Shown here: positions 23,641 to 36,342 of the stretch, one piece after another
Numbering within the stretch: position 1 is the stretch's first letter
Layout of the letters: each line of letters begins with the position of its first letter
Source of the DNA: Otatea glauca
Taxonomy: Eukaryota; Streptophyta; Magnoliopsida; Poales; Poaceae
Assembly: GCA_036346275.1 (NCBI GenBank)
Contig: JAYEVK010000031.1
Location: 62,001-126,000 of the forward strand
Length of the DNA: 64,000 nt
Direction of reading: 5' to 3'
The notes under the pieces: model-generated
Database searches by the model: none
The model's input: only the letters and a program-made list of their open reading frames with translations
What the model was told of the DNA's origin: nothing
Program-made: the position numbers and the translations under genes

Positions 23641-25322
23641 TGAGGCTAGATCGTTGGATGGCATTTTTCTTGGATACCCTGCTCATACACGTGGCTATCG
23701 TGTGCTTGTTTTGGAGACTAACAAAATTGTAGAAACTTGTGAAGTTACTTTTGATGAGACTAGTCCAGGCACTAGTCCAAATAATGCAGGTACAGGTGCA
23801 TATGTTCAGGGGGAGAGTATTTTTGTTCATGAGGACGATGATGATGTTGAGGATGAGGTATTGGTTCCTACTGTACAACCAACTGTAGCATCTGTGGCAC
23901 CTACCACTACATCACATACAGCTGAGCATCCTCAAACTACAACCTCATCTGTACATGCTGAAAATGAAGATGAAGAAGGAGAAGTTTCTGAAATTACAGC
24001 TCCCTTGCATATTCAAAGGAGGCATCCACCTGAACAGATGATTGGAGATTTAAATGAGAGAGTCACCCGGTCCAGGTTTATTGCTTCTGATACTCATGCT
24101 CATTCTGCTTTTGTAGCTTCTTTTGAACCCAAAGATATATCTCATGCATTAACTAACGAATCTTGGATCAATGCCATGCATGAGGAATTAGAGAATTTTG
24201 AACGCAATAAAGTCTGGAAACTTGTTTCTCCACCTCCTGATTTTAATATTATTGGAACAAGATGGGTTTTCAAAAATAAACAAAGTGAGGATGGTGTTGT
24301 TGTTAGAAACAAAGCTAGATTGGTTGCTCAAGGTTTTTCACAAATTGAAGGTTTAGATTTTGATGAAACCTTTGCTCCTATTGCTAGAATTGAAGCCATT
24401 AGAATTCTTTTAGTATTTGCTGCATCTAAAGGTTTCAGATTGTATCAAATGGATGTGAAAAGTGCTTTTCTAAATGGCTATATCAATGAGGAAGTTTATG
24501 TTAAGCAACCACGGTTTTGAAAATCCAAAGTTTCGGATCATGTTTACAAATTGTCAAAAGCTTTGTATGGTTTAAAACAAGCCCCTAGAGCATGGTATGA
24601 TAGGCTAAAACGTTTTTACTTGAAAAGGGTTTTCAATGGGAAAAGTTAACAAAACTCTCTTTTACTCAAGCAAGGCAATGATCAATTATTTGTTTGATTT
24701 ATGTTGATGATATTATCTTTGGTGGTTCCTCTCATGTTTTAGTGTCCGAGTTTTGAAATCATGAAGAAGGAATTTGAGATGAGTATGATGGGTGAATTAA
24801 CTTACTTTTGGGACTTCAAATCAAACAAGTAAAGGAAGGTACTTTTGTTCATCAAAGCAAGTACACAAAAGATTTGCTTGTCGCTTTGGGATGGAAAAGC
24901 GCAAGTCGATCATGACACCGATGGGAGGCACTTGCACACTTGATCCGGATGAAGATGGTGAGCCGGTTGATCAAAAGGAATATAGAAGCATGATAGGTTC
25001 ACTTTTGTACCTCAACGCATCAAGGCCGGATATACAATTTCTCTGTGTGCTTGTGTGCTCGTTTTCAAGCTTTCCACGTGCTTCACATCGCCAAGTGTCA
25101 GCGAATTTTCGAGTATCTTCATGGTACTCAAGAATTTGGCATATGGCTTTCGCTTCCTCATGTATTAGTTTAAGAGCATTTTTCGATCTGACTTTGGAGG
25201 TTGTAGAATTGATAGAAAAAGTACATCTGGTACATGTCACTTCTTGGGTAATTCTCTTATTGCATGGTCATCTAGAAAACAATCTTCTGTTGCACAATCA
25301 ACTGTTGAATCTGAATATGTAG
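23549..25322 (+). pseudogene. Sirevirus-like reverse transcriptase (broken)
   Basis: After the frameshift, the integrase tail (FGCKCFVLKSGSLDKFEARS, FLGYPAHTRGY) leads through a low-complexity acidic linker into RT: GTRWVFKNKQ, KARLVAQGFSQ, YQMDVKSAFLNGYINEEVYV. A TGA at 24518 ends the frame. Beyond it the fingers and palm continue with YVDD at 24700-24711 and SMIGSLLYLNASRPDI (about 24988), spread over several frames with further stops and losses between 24520 and 24890. It cannot be translated as one protein. Confidence 0.85.
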
Positions 25323-25645
25323 CTGCTGCCAGTTGTTGTTCTCAAATTCTTTGGATAGTAGCTACACTTAAAGATTATGGGGTTAATTTGGATAGTGCTC
25401 CTCTTTTATGTGATAACACTAGTGCAATTTGTATTGCTAAAAACCCTGTGCAACATTCTAGAACCAAACATATTGAGATCAGATTTCACTTTCTTAGGGA
25501 TCATGTAGAAAAGGGAAATACTGTGCTTCATTATGTGGATACTGAACATCAATTGGCGAACATTTTCACAAAACCTTTGTCTTCTTCTCGTTTTGCTTTT
25601 ATTCGGGGAGAACTTGGGGTCGTTCATCCAATGGGTTTGTTTTGA
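25190..25645 (+). pseudogene. Sirevirus-like RNase H
   Basis: An open frame from 25244 to TGA 25645 holds WSSRKQSSVAQSTVESEYVA (the catalytic Glu region), LLCDNTSAICIAKNP (Asp) and the usual copia ending IFTKPL. The first catalytic Asp (DFGGC-type stretch near 25190) is in another frame. The stop is followed at once by GAGGGGGAG, the first of several polypurine tracts. Confidence 0.85.
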
Positions 25646-26794
25646 GGGGGAGTTTTTAAAAACTTTGTAATACTTTGTAACATACTCTTATTTTGTGTGG
25701 TTCTTAAATGAAAAACAAAAAAAGTAGAAAAACAATGAAAAATTAATGAGCATTATATTTCATACACATATGTCATTTGAAGCCATGTTTATGCTACAAG
25801 GTCTTTGCAACTTCATGTTTATGCATATATGGTGTAGTTTATGTCATGACTATTTAATTGGAATGGCAACTTGAATTAAATCTTGTCATGGTTGAACTTT
25901 CTTGGCTATCTTGATTCTGCTCAAAAAGTGCTAAATATGAAATTTATCAAAATTAAGTGCTAAAGCTTAAAGAGTGATTGTTGATAAATGCAAGATCAAG
26001 GTTATGTACTATCGCACTTCTTCTTTACGAGACTGCTTATCATTGCATTTTGATATGAACTTAGAAGAGGTTGTGTATGACCGAAACCATGAAACCTTAA
26101 GCTTTTAATTGCTTGGCATGGTTGAAAAGTAAGGCTGATGGTGCATATAATTCCTTGCAATTGTTATTGTTGCAATCAATCAATGAATCAGTTTTTCCAG
26201 CATAAATAAAGTGCACAAAAATTCAATGTTTTTAGGTTTTGAGGTAGTTGAGTAAGGGAGATCATGTCATGCAATAAATTGTTAATAGTACTTGATTTCT
26301 AGTTATGCTTACTCTACATTGTTTATGTGTAGATTTGAGGGTGCAAGTATTTTTGATAGCATGGCTTGGTGATGAATTTGCAACATTTGTGGATGACATA
26401 GAATGCTCATGACAAAAAAAAATTATCAAACTTAGAAAATTTTCTCTCTTTTTTATCCTTGATGAATCCATTGTCAAAGGGGGAGAATTTTGCCACTTTG
26501 GAGAATTTGGAGGAGATTTTTGGAGAACTTTATACATGCTTTACACAAGCACATGTTCTTGTACAAGTGGTATTCAATCATTCACTCACACTTCTCTTCT
26601 TAGGGGGAGATTTTTCTTATTTTCACCTAGGGGAGTTTTTCACTTTGCATATTTGTCAAAGGGGGAGATTTTGTGTTTTTTTTCACTTTGTCTTCTGATT
26701 TTAGAACTTTTTAATTTCAAAAACATTTCTTGTGAGACGAATGCCAATGTTCAATTCTAAGTGGTGTTGCCAATGTTTTCATCAAGGGGGAGAT
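25646..26794 (+). other. 3' non-coding region with repeated polypurine tracts
   Basis: No gene is seen. AGGGGGAG-type tracts occur at about 25645, 26476, 26600, 26630, 26658 and 26785, the last one abutting the 3' LTR. Repeated tracts upstream of the 3' LTR are a described hallmark of Sireviruses. A long envelope-like ORF is absent. Confidence 0.75.
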
Positions 26795-28475
26795 TGTGAA
26801 ATCATGTGCTGAAAAATTGGCTTAGTAATGAAATTGGCTTTGCAAAGTGGTTGTGATTATGGAATGTGTGGTGCTTGCATGTGCTATGTCTGATGATTAT
26901 TTGATATGCTGGTGATAGCATGGTAATGATTCTGCTTGATGCAATGCACTCGTGTGAGTGTTTGCATGGACTGATGTTGAGTCAAGTTGTGGAATTGTGC
27001 TCGGAATTGTTTCTTGTTTATTCATGTGCAGGTGTTGCTCGAGGGCGAACGTGGTCGATGACGGGACCGGAACTAGGTTCATGGAGGGCGAGGTTGGGAC
27101 TAGATTGAGAGAGGAATCGAGGTCTTGGTGGTCAAGGATGTCATGCGAACGTTCGGGCTAGAGAACATGCACATGGAGGTGGTTAGTCACGTATTCTGAC
27201 ATGTGGGTGTACATGCGTGCAAGAGTTGTTTTTGGTCATGTTGGGCAGTTGAGATGTATACAAACTCTTTCCATGTGGGAAGTAAAGTTGTATTCAATCT
27301 CCTTATGTTTGCTCAAGTATAAATAGGGAGGTTTCTCTGCTTATTTTTGAGTATTGAGGTTTTAGGGTTTGTACTCTTTTGTTTGGAGTATCAGAACAGA
27401 TTAGACAAAAGAAAATAAAAATCAATTTCTAGTCCTTTTGGCTTGGTGACGAGACCTCCTGCATGTTCCTTGCACCTCAAGTTCCCGATTGCGGCGACTT
27501 CTTTCTGCTTTTTTGTTTCACGCCCAATGACACCGAGCGAAGGAAAAGCCGGCGCTACAAAGATTTCATGGCTACATTAATCGAGACGCCACAAGAACTC
27601 TGTGATTCTGCTTGAGTTCGGTTTATGGTTTGTTTGCCCGGTTTTGTTTTTATAGATTGATTCATTGTCTCTCTTGTTTCAACAAGTTTAATATTGATTT
27701 GATCTATACAAAACCTTCCTAGAGTATCAACTTAGAGTTCCTGAAAGTTTCATTGGTTAATGTTTTGTAGATTGTGATTTATCACGAAATTGGGGTTTGG
27801 TGAGTTCTCGTCATAATCTGTCACAGCATGCTTGCGAGGTTAATAACTTTTGATTCGTAGGTTCGATCGAGTTGATTCTTGTTGGGTTAGATTCATAATT
27901 GAATCTAGTTTCTTCAGTTAAAATTTCACACTAATCCAACGGTGGGATCTTCGGTTAATTGCATTGTTTGAGTTTGGTCCGTAGCTAGTTTGATGTGGTC
28001 TGTAGCTAGTTTGATTTGGTCCGTCGCTGTTAGATCGGTTTTCGTTTCAGTCGTCTTGCAAAGAATATAACTCCAGATCCATAAGTCCGATTGAGTTAAT
28101 TCGTTTTGTGTTAGCTTCGGAATTGAATCTAGTTTCTACAGTTAAAATTTCATATCAATCTAACGGTTAGATATTCAGAAATCTTAGTTTTAGTGAACAT
28201 ATATCAGTCTGTCTCGTTTGGTCCGGAGTGTATTGATTTGGTTTTGCTACAGTAGAAATTTGGTCCGTAGTACATGTGAAAATTTGGTCTGACACGAAGT
28301 TTGGTCTGGAGTACAAGTAAAAGTTTGGTCCGACGCAATAAGGTTTCTGTTGAGTACAAATTAAGCGATCTAAGTTTGTTTGGGGTGTTTCAAAAATCAC
28401 AAAAATTTTATTTTAGCTTCCGCGCAATCATTCACCCCCCCTCTGATTGCTAGATCAGTATATTTCGATCCTACA
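26795..28475 (+). repeat. 3' LTR of Sirevirus-like element
   Basis: 1681 bp, TGTGAAATC...CCTACA, with TATAAATA at 27318-27325. The final tract AAGGGGGAGAT lies just before it and the TSD AACGT just after. Confidence 0.9.
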
Positions 28476-31400
28476 AACGTGTTGCATTAATCTACTAAAA
28501 CTCAAGAAAGAACTATATGGTTTGAAACAAGCTTCATGAGCTTGAATGCAAAATTGGACAGAACTTTGATCTCTTCTCACTTTGAAAGGTGTCCTTTGGA
28601 GCATGCAGTTTATAGAAGGAATAAAAGAAGCAAGACATTGATTGTTGGGGTGTAAGTAGATGACTTGATCATAACCGGTCCGGATATTCAAAAGATTGAA
28701 AGTTTCAAAGATCAAATGAAGAAAGCTTTGAAAATGAGTTGTAACATCATGAAAATCTTAAACAGTAAAAATGTACGTATTGAGTTGGAATATAAATATT
28801 TTTTAGTTTTCTGGTGTTATTTATTTTTCTTAGATTTTTGTATTGTATGAAAATGAAATGAAATAGAATAAGAAAAGGGAAAAGGTAAAATGGTAAAAGT
28901 AAAAAAAGTTAGGAAAAGTTACCATGAAACCCTAGCAATGCTGGTAAACCAGTACATTCAACAAATAAAAGTTTTGTGCGTAGGAACATAAGTGAACAAA
29001 TTGGAAGCTCTCTTTGATTAGAAACAGTATGGTCAGAATAAATAGAAAATAGTCGAAGCTTACCTGGGGCTAAGAAAATTACTATATAGCCCTAAGTGTA
29101 GAAGCTACTACTGGTAAAATTTTCATAAGTTAATAAAGTCATATGAGCCTCCTAAAAATTCAAATGCAGAGACCTCAAAATTTTAGAAAATTTAATGTCA
29201 GAATTTTTATAGAATACATACTCAAGTTATTAACTTGAAAATTTTATGACATTACTCCTAGTATGAGCTGAACCTTGACAAAAAGTTTCAGAAATAAATC
29301 GTATTAATTGAACCTTTGAATAAATTAAAATCCGAAATGAAAATTATGAGCAGTACACAGTGTCAGAATTTATGCAAATTCTATATAGGGTAATTTCATC
29401 GAGGATTTTTATTGGGAGATAAAAACTGCCAAGAGACCACGGTCAAAATTTTTTACAAAATTTGACGATGAATTGATGGGAGAATTAATGCATGTACTTG
29501 CTGTCTGTGAGCAACTTATCTCTTCATCTCGTGCTCTGAAGCTACCTTGTGGGCCGCGGTCACTATACCATACCCGTTCGCTGGCAAGCCGTGGAGAAGC
29601 CGTGCTATCACTGACGGTGGTCCCTGGTCCCATCTGTCAGTTGCAAATTCCGTCGCCCCTTTTCTTTTCTCCCTGAGATCGAATTCATCTGCTCTGCCTT
29701 CTGTCTCACGCCTTTCTCGCCGATTCATCGCATCAGAGGTACCGCCCACACTCAAATGGCACCACGTCCAGCCTCGACTCTATCGCATTGTACTCTAGTC
29801 ATACCGAGTCGCTCGGTGTCGGCAAAAATCATGCGCCACCTCGCCCTGCACTCAGAACCGAGCTCCAACCTAGAGCGTGCGTTCAACCACTTGAGCAGTC
29901 GGCCTCCTCTTGGCTATAAGTATCAGGACAGCGTCACAATGAGCCTCCTTTCTTCTTTCTGCATATTTTCTGAGCCGAGCACCTCCAGCCGAAGCCCTTT
30001 CTCCTCGTCTTGCAGAAGAAACTTAACAGGGGAAATCGGCAAATTGAGTAAAATCAGTATCAATCCTTGAAATCAACTCACTATATAGCTTCGCCATTGA
30101 TGCTAGTATGCTGATCAAGCTTCATTTTCACTCTTTCTTGCTTGCAGCTCATCTTCTCCGCCGCCCTTCTTCTCAGCCGGCCACCGTTGGCGGCTGTCTT
30201 TGGTTCTTCTTCGACCGAAACTTCAGGTGAAACGAAACCCTTAGGGCCCCCTAATGCTTAGCCATGGATTCTGAGTGAGAGTGTGGTCGTCGACGAGCCC
30301 TTGCTCGTTTGGCCATGGCGGCCGCCGCACCCCCACGGTGGCGACCACCTTTCCAACCGTCCCTAGTTGAATGGGTACCACCAGAAGGTGCACGCCATCG
30401 TGCTAATGCTCGTGGTGCAAGCCATTCCGCCGTGCCGGAGCTAGTTTGCCGACGGCGAGCCAGAAAGTGCATGTCTCTGTTTTTTGCCTCTGACTGCTGG
30501 GCCATCCCTGTCAGTCTCCTTGGTCATCTTCCTCTGCGTGCTCGCTCTGCCACTGATGGGCGGTCCCCACCATCCGCCAGCGCGCGCAGTAGCAATGCCC
30601 CTTCTAGCATTGAAGGCGTATTTTCCATTTTGAGTTCAATTTGTTTGCCCGAGCCAAATTCAAATTGCAATAACTTTTGAACCATCTAGCCAAAAATTAC
30701 AAAATAAGTTTCTAAAATTGTATAAGATCCTATAGATTTAGGATCTGCAAAGATATTCACATTTTACCTTATTGTACATCATGCTCCAATAGAATTAAAC
30801 TTTAATATATAAAATGGTTAAATAATAAGTATAACTTATACAAACTGATGGTTATTAGTATAAAGTATATTTTGTGGGATTGTATATCAGTAGAAACCCA
30901 TTTATGTATAAATACTTAGAATAAAATGTGATTCACATTCTTTCAATAAAGAAAAATAGCAATCATAGCAATAAATGCAGTTATAATCTATTCTGTTGAA
31001 TTCAAGATAATCTAAAACTAGTTTTAAAATACTTTTAGGATCATGCTCTGTTAGTACTAGAAAAAAATGAGTATAAGATTGCGTATGATGTAGTCGTAGT
31101 TTAAAGTAAAAACCGAATCGTTGCAATGTTACCTCTATGTTCATTTATACCTTTTCAACAGCAAATAAAATAACTCGTCTAAATGCAAATATTTATGAAA
31201 ACAATACAGAAATAGTCTATATAGTGTGTGTTACTATATTCTAAGTATATCATTTTGCTATGATTAGTATGTAAAATGAACTAGCAACATAACCCTAAGC
31301 GTTATGTTTTCTGAACAGTAGGAACACTTAAGCGTTTTCGACAACCTGTAGAATAGCCAGTCTAACTGAAAATTTTTTGTGGGTTAGTGTAGAAATGATA

Positions 31401-32012
31401 TTTAGGATATGTACTACCGTATTCCAGAAAAGTATTTTATTTACAGTCTGCTTTTCAGCTAAATCCTATTAGCCAACCAACCTTAAGTTTTATGGTACCT
31501 AAAGTTCGTAGAAAGAGTACAAAAGCTCTAATGAAATGGGAAGTCTATATATATAGATATATATGTTTGCATATAACTTCCTTTAACTAAAATAAAAATG
31601 AATAAGTTACATGAAGTGTAGGTTGATGTAGCAGCATAAACCTTGCTGTCTAAAAGTCATCTCAAATCATGCATATAAGCCTATGTGGAAGCAAGGTTTG
31701 GCTTGTAAAAGTCTAAAGGTTTAATTAAATATTGATTTGAATCTGAATCCTAATTACAAGGAGAAATTGTTTTATGTTCTTATAATGGTCCTGCCATTAT
31801 TACCTTAAATAATACTTTTTGCATCTTGTATTCGAAAATAGAAATAAAAGAATACATAATTTTAGCTTCTTGAATTCGTAAGCATAACATTATTTAACCC
31901 GCATTTTAACCTCTGTTTCCCTACGGTGAGATTTGTTTGTTTCATTATCTATTTCCTTTTTGCCTTTTTGGAGTTACTGATTTTCTTGTATTTCCTTTAT
32001 CGCCACGTGTAG

Positions 32013-32084
32013 ACGCCGACGTCCCTTTGGAGGAAGATGATCCTACTGCAGACCTTGATTTCGAGCCAGACAGCGAGCAGCAAG
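32013..32084 (+). other. putative 72-nt acidic microexon in LTR
   Basis: CACGTGTAG precedes ACGCCGACG. The segment codes DADVPLEEDDPTADLDFEPD followed by SEQQ and is followed by CAAG/GCAAGC. Downstream the frame goes on GKHLLEHVEP. Length is 24 codons. It matches the segments at 9992-10075 and 56338-56400 in position, charge and flanking splice-like signals. Confidence 0.45.
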
Positions 32085-33535
32085 GCAAGCACCTCCTTGA
32101 GCATGTTGAGCCCAATAATTTACCTACAATATGTTGTTTTTGTCAATGTATTATGCATTTGGATAATTCTCCATAAAACTGCTATGTTGGGTAGAATCTG
32201 TAGTTAACCCTGTAAATTATGGTTTTTCCTTAATCTGTATGGACATGTGAACCTTGTAACCTTAGTATGAGTTAGACATAATTAATGTCATTTTGGGTAT
32301 AATCGCTAGCATAATAATTCTGCTTACCCACCCTTCAATTTGATTTCAATCTTTTCAACTGATGAATGGTCATTATTCGGAAAAAAGGTTGCTGGTATTT
32401 TAATTAAAAACCTAAAACAAAACTATGGATTGACGCTGGTGATTATTGGCAATAGCGGATGTGCAAAGGGAAATGCACGTAGTGTTGGGTGGAGTATCGC
32501 CCGTGTCGGATTAAGGACCGAGCAATGGGACACTATAGATCCAAGATTTCCATGCAACCACGAGGGCCGGTGTGGGACGGCCTTAGCCTATTAAGTTATT
32601 TAGGTATGGTTTTACACTTTGGTAGGCGGGAGCTAGCGGAAGCATTCCGGTCAGGTCTGCTTGTGAGGGGCTTCCACACCTCGGTGTAGGTAAATGCATA
32701 CCCGTGCAACGGTGTACGCCTTACCATGAACAGAAACGGTGTGTTAGTGATTGCGTGAAAGGAACCACATCTTGGGTGTGTGTTTCTGTTTCTATGGCGA
32801 GGGTTAACGTCCCGGGCTGGTTCAAAGCCATGTCTAGATAATGTAACGGTTATGTATAATCTCGCCGACACACCAAAGGAAGTGTGTTAATTGGCCTAGC
32901 GAAAAGGTTGATCATTCCTTGTGGGTAAAGTTGTACACCTCTGCAGAGTGTAAAATCTAATCGGTTAGCCGCGCCCGTGGTCAAGGGCACTTGATGAAGT
33001 CATTCCAATGTTAGAGTTTGTTTAGGTATTTTCTAAAAATGGGTTGGTTTGGAAATTGTTTTAGCAACCGTCTTTTTATGTCAAAGGATCGACATCATGG
33101 GCTATGCAGTCGGGTAGACTGGATTTGCAGTACTTGAGTATTTGCTTAACCTTACAAGAATCTCAGTTGTTTTATAAACTGCGGTTTACAATCTAATAAA
33201 TCATATGCTTTCATTTTAATGCAACTACAAAATAACCTGAAGCTTGACTTTTACTTTAGCCTGCATAATGATTTAATTGCATTTGTGAAACACTACAAGT
33301 CTTGCTGAGTACCAACGTACTCAAACTTGCTACTTGTTGTCTCAGAAGATGAAGCATTCGATATGCCAGATGATTCGTACTTCCAGGCAGGTCACGGGGA
33401 ATTTGACGATGGCTTCTTCTTGGATTGGCCTAGTCAATTGCCTGAGGGTTAGTTGGGCATACCGCGAGGCTTTTGGATTTTACTTAGCTCTTTTCCGCTG
33501 TATTACTTGTGATGTATTAAACTCTGTATATTTAT

Positions 33536-36342
33536 TGTAACATTCCAAACATTTGGATTTTAGAATGTTTAAATTTGAAAATTCACCATTTGCATTTTTC
33601 CTGAATTAATTTCAGCTTAATTTGATTTTTTTATTTATGAAAGGATTTAATTTGGCTAATCTATTTATCAAACAAAAGATTTTTCTGTATTTTTGGCGAT
33701 TTTTTTGAATTTATTTGCTATTTATTTGGATTTCTGGAATTTCTTTAATTCGAAAAATGTTTTAATTTCTAAATCTCTCCATGGGCCGAATCCATCCCGC
33801 CGGCCCGCTCCACTTTTCCTCTCGGCCCAGCCAGCCCGCTCGCCGTCTGCGCGCCACGTGGCGGCCGGATGTACTGAAGTCGCCTGCGCCGCCGCCACGA
33901 AACCAATAGCCCCCTCCGCGTTTTCGGCGTCCGTGCGCGCAGACGCTCCCTGTGGCTATTTAAAGCCCCGAGGACCCCATTCGAGGTTGCCGCGCCACGA
34001 CGCGCTTTTTGCCTAGCCTTGCTGCCCGAAGTCGCCGTCGTCGCCGCGCGAGCTTCGCCGAGTTGCGCGCCGCCCCGAGCCTTCTCGCCGTTTTCTTCCC
34101 GTCGGTGAGTCTCCGCCGCCGTCGCTTGCACCTCCGGACTCCTCGCGTCCTCCGCTCTCTTTTGCCCCAAAACCCGAGCCGATCCGCCGCAGATTTCGCC
34201 CCGGTCGTCTCCTTCTTCCTCCGCTCGTGGTCATTTGCGGCGTTGTTCGCGCCAAACATCACCGCCGCCCCTCGCCGTGAGTCGTGGCCGTCCGATCGCC
34301 CGCCAGCGGCTCAGATCTAGCCACATCGCATCGCCTCCCTCTGCGTTCCAGCCGTCCGATTCGCCTCGGCTCCCGTGCCAACGCCGTGCCAGCGCCGCGT
34401 GGCCGCCACCTCGGCGCCACGTCCGCCCTAGCGCCGCCGCGTGTCGCCACCTCAGCCGGTCTGCCTCGTCACCCCTAGATCTCCTCGGTGAACCCGGTCC
34501 ACCGTGAGCCGTGTCTCTGACGCGTGGGTCCCACGTGTCAGTCGACATTTCTTTTTCTTTTTATTCTTTTCCAGAAAATCCAAAATTCCAGCCAATCCTA
34601 GTCTGCCACGTGTCAGTCTCTCTGTTTTTCTCTGATTTTCTGATCTGGAATCTTCCAGGAGCTCGTTCTCCTTCGTTCGAGCTCCGATTCCAGTGATTCA
34701 AATTTCTAAACTCAATATCTATCTTCTAGTACTATTCTTTTCAATTTTTGAATTTTGTTTGAATTTGTTTTATTTATTTGCTCTCGTTTCGCGTGTAGAC
34801 GACGCAGTCGAAGCTCAAGCAAATCAACAATCAGAGGTAGAACATATTGACCCCAAATTTTACAAAATGCCTATATTGTTTTAAATTATGCATGCTTTCT
34901 TTTATGCAATGTACTTTAAATATAGTTTTAGAATATAGTTAAATACCAGAATTTGTTATACCCTCATTGGTATTGATCATGTCAAACCTTTGTCACCCTA
35001 GTTAATATTAGCTATTTTATTTGGTGATATCCAGTAGATTAGCATGGAACGGTAGAATTGCTTAGTCCAGCTTAAGCGTTTCGGTATTGTGCCTTATGGG
35101 AATCATTTCAAATATTGTTTAAACTTATTTGTGAAATTGCGGCAATTGGTGTTGCTGCTGTGATTTAAGTAAAATAAAGTAGAAATGGTTTAGACCGGGG
35201 CGGATGGATGTTTGGCGGGTGCAGAAAGCACGAGACCTTGGTATGTGAATGTTCCGCCCTAGTCAATTAAGGACCGAAGCGTGTGTTACCATGGACCGAG
35301 CACTACCGTACAACCACAAGTCTATATGGGTACGACCTGGCTAAATAATTTGTGCGTCTCATTATTAGCTTCGCCAGTTGGTAAGAGCCAGATGTTGGCA
35401 GGCGCAAGAGAGGGCTTCTGTACTGTGCAGCTAAAACCTTGACAGCGGTGAAACCTCAGCGGGCGGAGTTAATAGTGGGGTTGTGCATTGTAAAGGTCTT
35501 GTCATGATCTCTCTGCCGACACACCAAAGGAAGTGTGTTAAGTGCATGGCAACAAGAGTCGATCATGTCTTGTGGGTAAAGTGTACACACTCTGCAGAGT
35601 TAAAACTACTTAAGTAGCCGTTCCCACGGTCAAGGGCAGGCGAGGTACGCTTGCACATGTAGATTTCATGGTTTTGTTTTAAAGGAAATTGTTGGTTTGG
35701 AAATCCGAGAGCAGATGGAACTCTCGGGTTATGGTTTGGCAGATGGAGCCAGTCAGGTAGATGGAACCTGCTTTAATTGTCATATCAAATTCAATTACTA
35801 TTCAATTACCATTTTGATCAAATGATGCTTTGTGAAATTACTATTGGTATTTACAGTTAAACTTTGCTTTACGCTAAAAGAGCCATATTATGCCTTCAAT
35901 TGTTTAGCCTTGCATATAGTTATCATACATTATGTTTCCAAGACTTGCGGAGTACATTTTGTGCTCACCCTTGCAACACCCCCAACCTTTCCACAGAAGA
36001 GTTCGCAGAAGCTGAAGGTAACTACGATTTCTACGCTTGTGGTTATGACGAAGGCGATCCGGAATGCTAGGACACGAACCCCAGTCGATTGCCTGTTGGG
36101 CAAATGGATGGGCTTACTTTGCTTTTGTTATTTCGTTTCCGCTGTTTCTTATTGAACTCATGCTATGATGCTGCTTATTTGTAATAATTGGCCATAAGGC
36201 TAATACTCTTTTGCTTAATCAATATTATTTGATTCGTGATATGGATGTGTTGTCATCACTGTTTCCACTGTGTGTGCTAGCTTTTCCTGGACTAGCACAG
36301 GTTATACATAGAGGGTTCGGATTTGGAGATCCGGTCCCGACA
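33536..36342 (+). mobile_element. Tekay-type solo LTR, TSD TTTAT (nested in the previous LTR)
   Basis: A 2807-bp LTR, TGTAACATTCC...GGTCCCGACA, flanked by TTTAT (33531-33535, 36343-36347). Its ends match those of the Tekay element at 49632-57735. Features are TATTTAAAG at 33957-33965, a GC-rich leader, donor GTCG/GTGAGT at 34104/34105, acceptor and short microexon 34799-34836, and palindrome CTCTGCAGAG near 35590. Large open frames at 33.8-34.5 kb on both strands come from GC-rich leader DNA and are not genes. Confidence 0.88.
34799..34836 (+). other. putative short microexon in LTR
   Basis: GCGTGTAG precedes ACGACGCAG and the segment ends CAGAG/GTAGAA. It codes DDAVEAQANQQSE. If not spliced, the frame continues VEHIDPKFYKM, similar to LEHVEP after the microexon of the surrounding LTR. 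Unlike the other copies its length (38 nt) is not a multiple of three and the donor is GT. Confidence 0.35.

Larger units (their letters stand above)
18549..28475 (+). mobile_element. Sirevirus-like Ty1/copia element, complete, TSD AACGT
   Basis: This is a 9.93-kb element bounded by AACGT (18544-18548 and 28476-28480). The LTRs are 1676 bp (18549-20224) and 1681 bp (26795-28475), both TGTGAAATC...CCTACA. The order is LTR, PBS, gag, protease, integrase, RT, RNase H, a non-coding 3' region with repeated polypurine tracts, LTR. Multiple polypurine copies, long LTRs and the gag type fit the Sirevirus genus. Coding regions carry several stops and frameshifts, so the copy is dead, although LTR and RT remain recognisable. 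It inserted just left of the truncated copia element at 28493. Confidence 0.92.
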
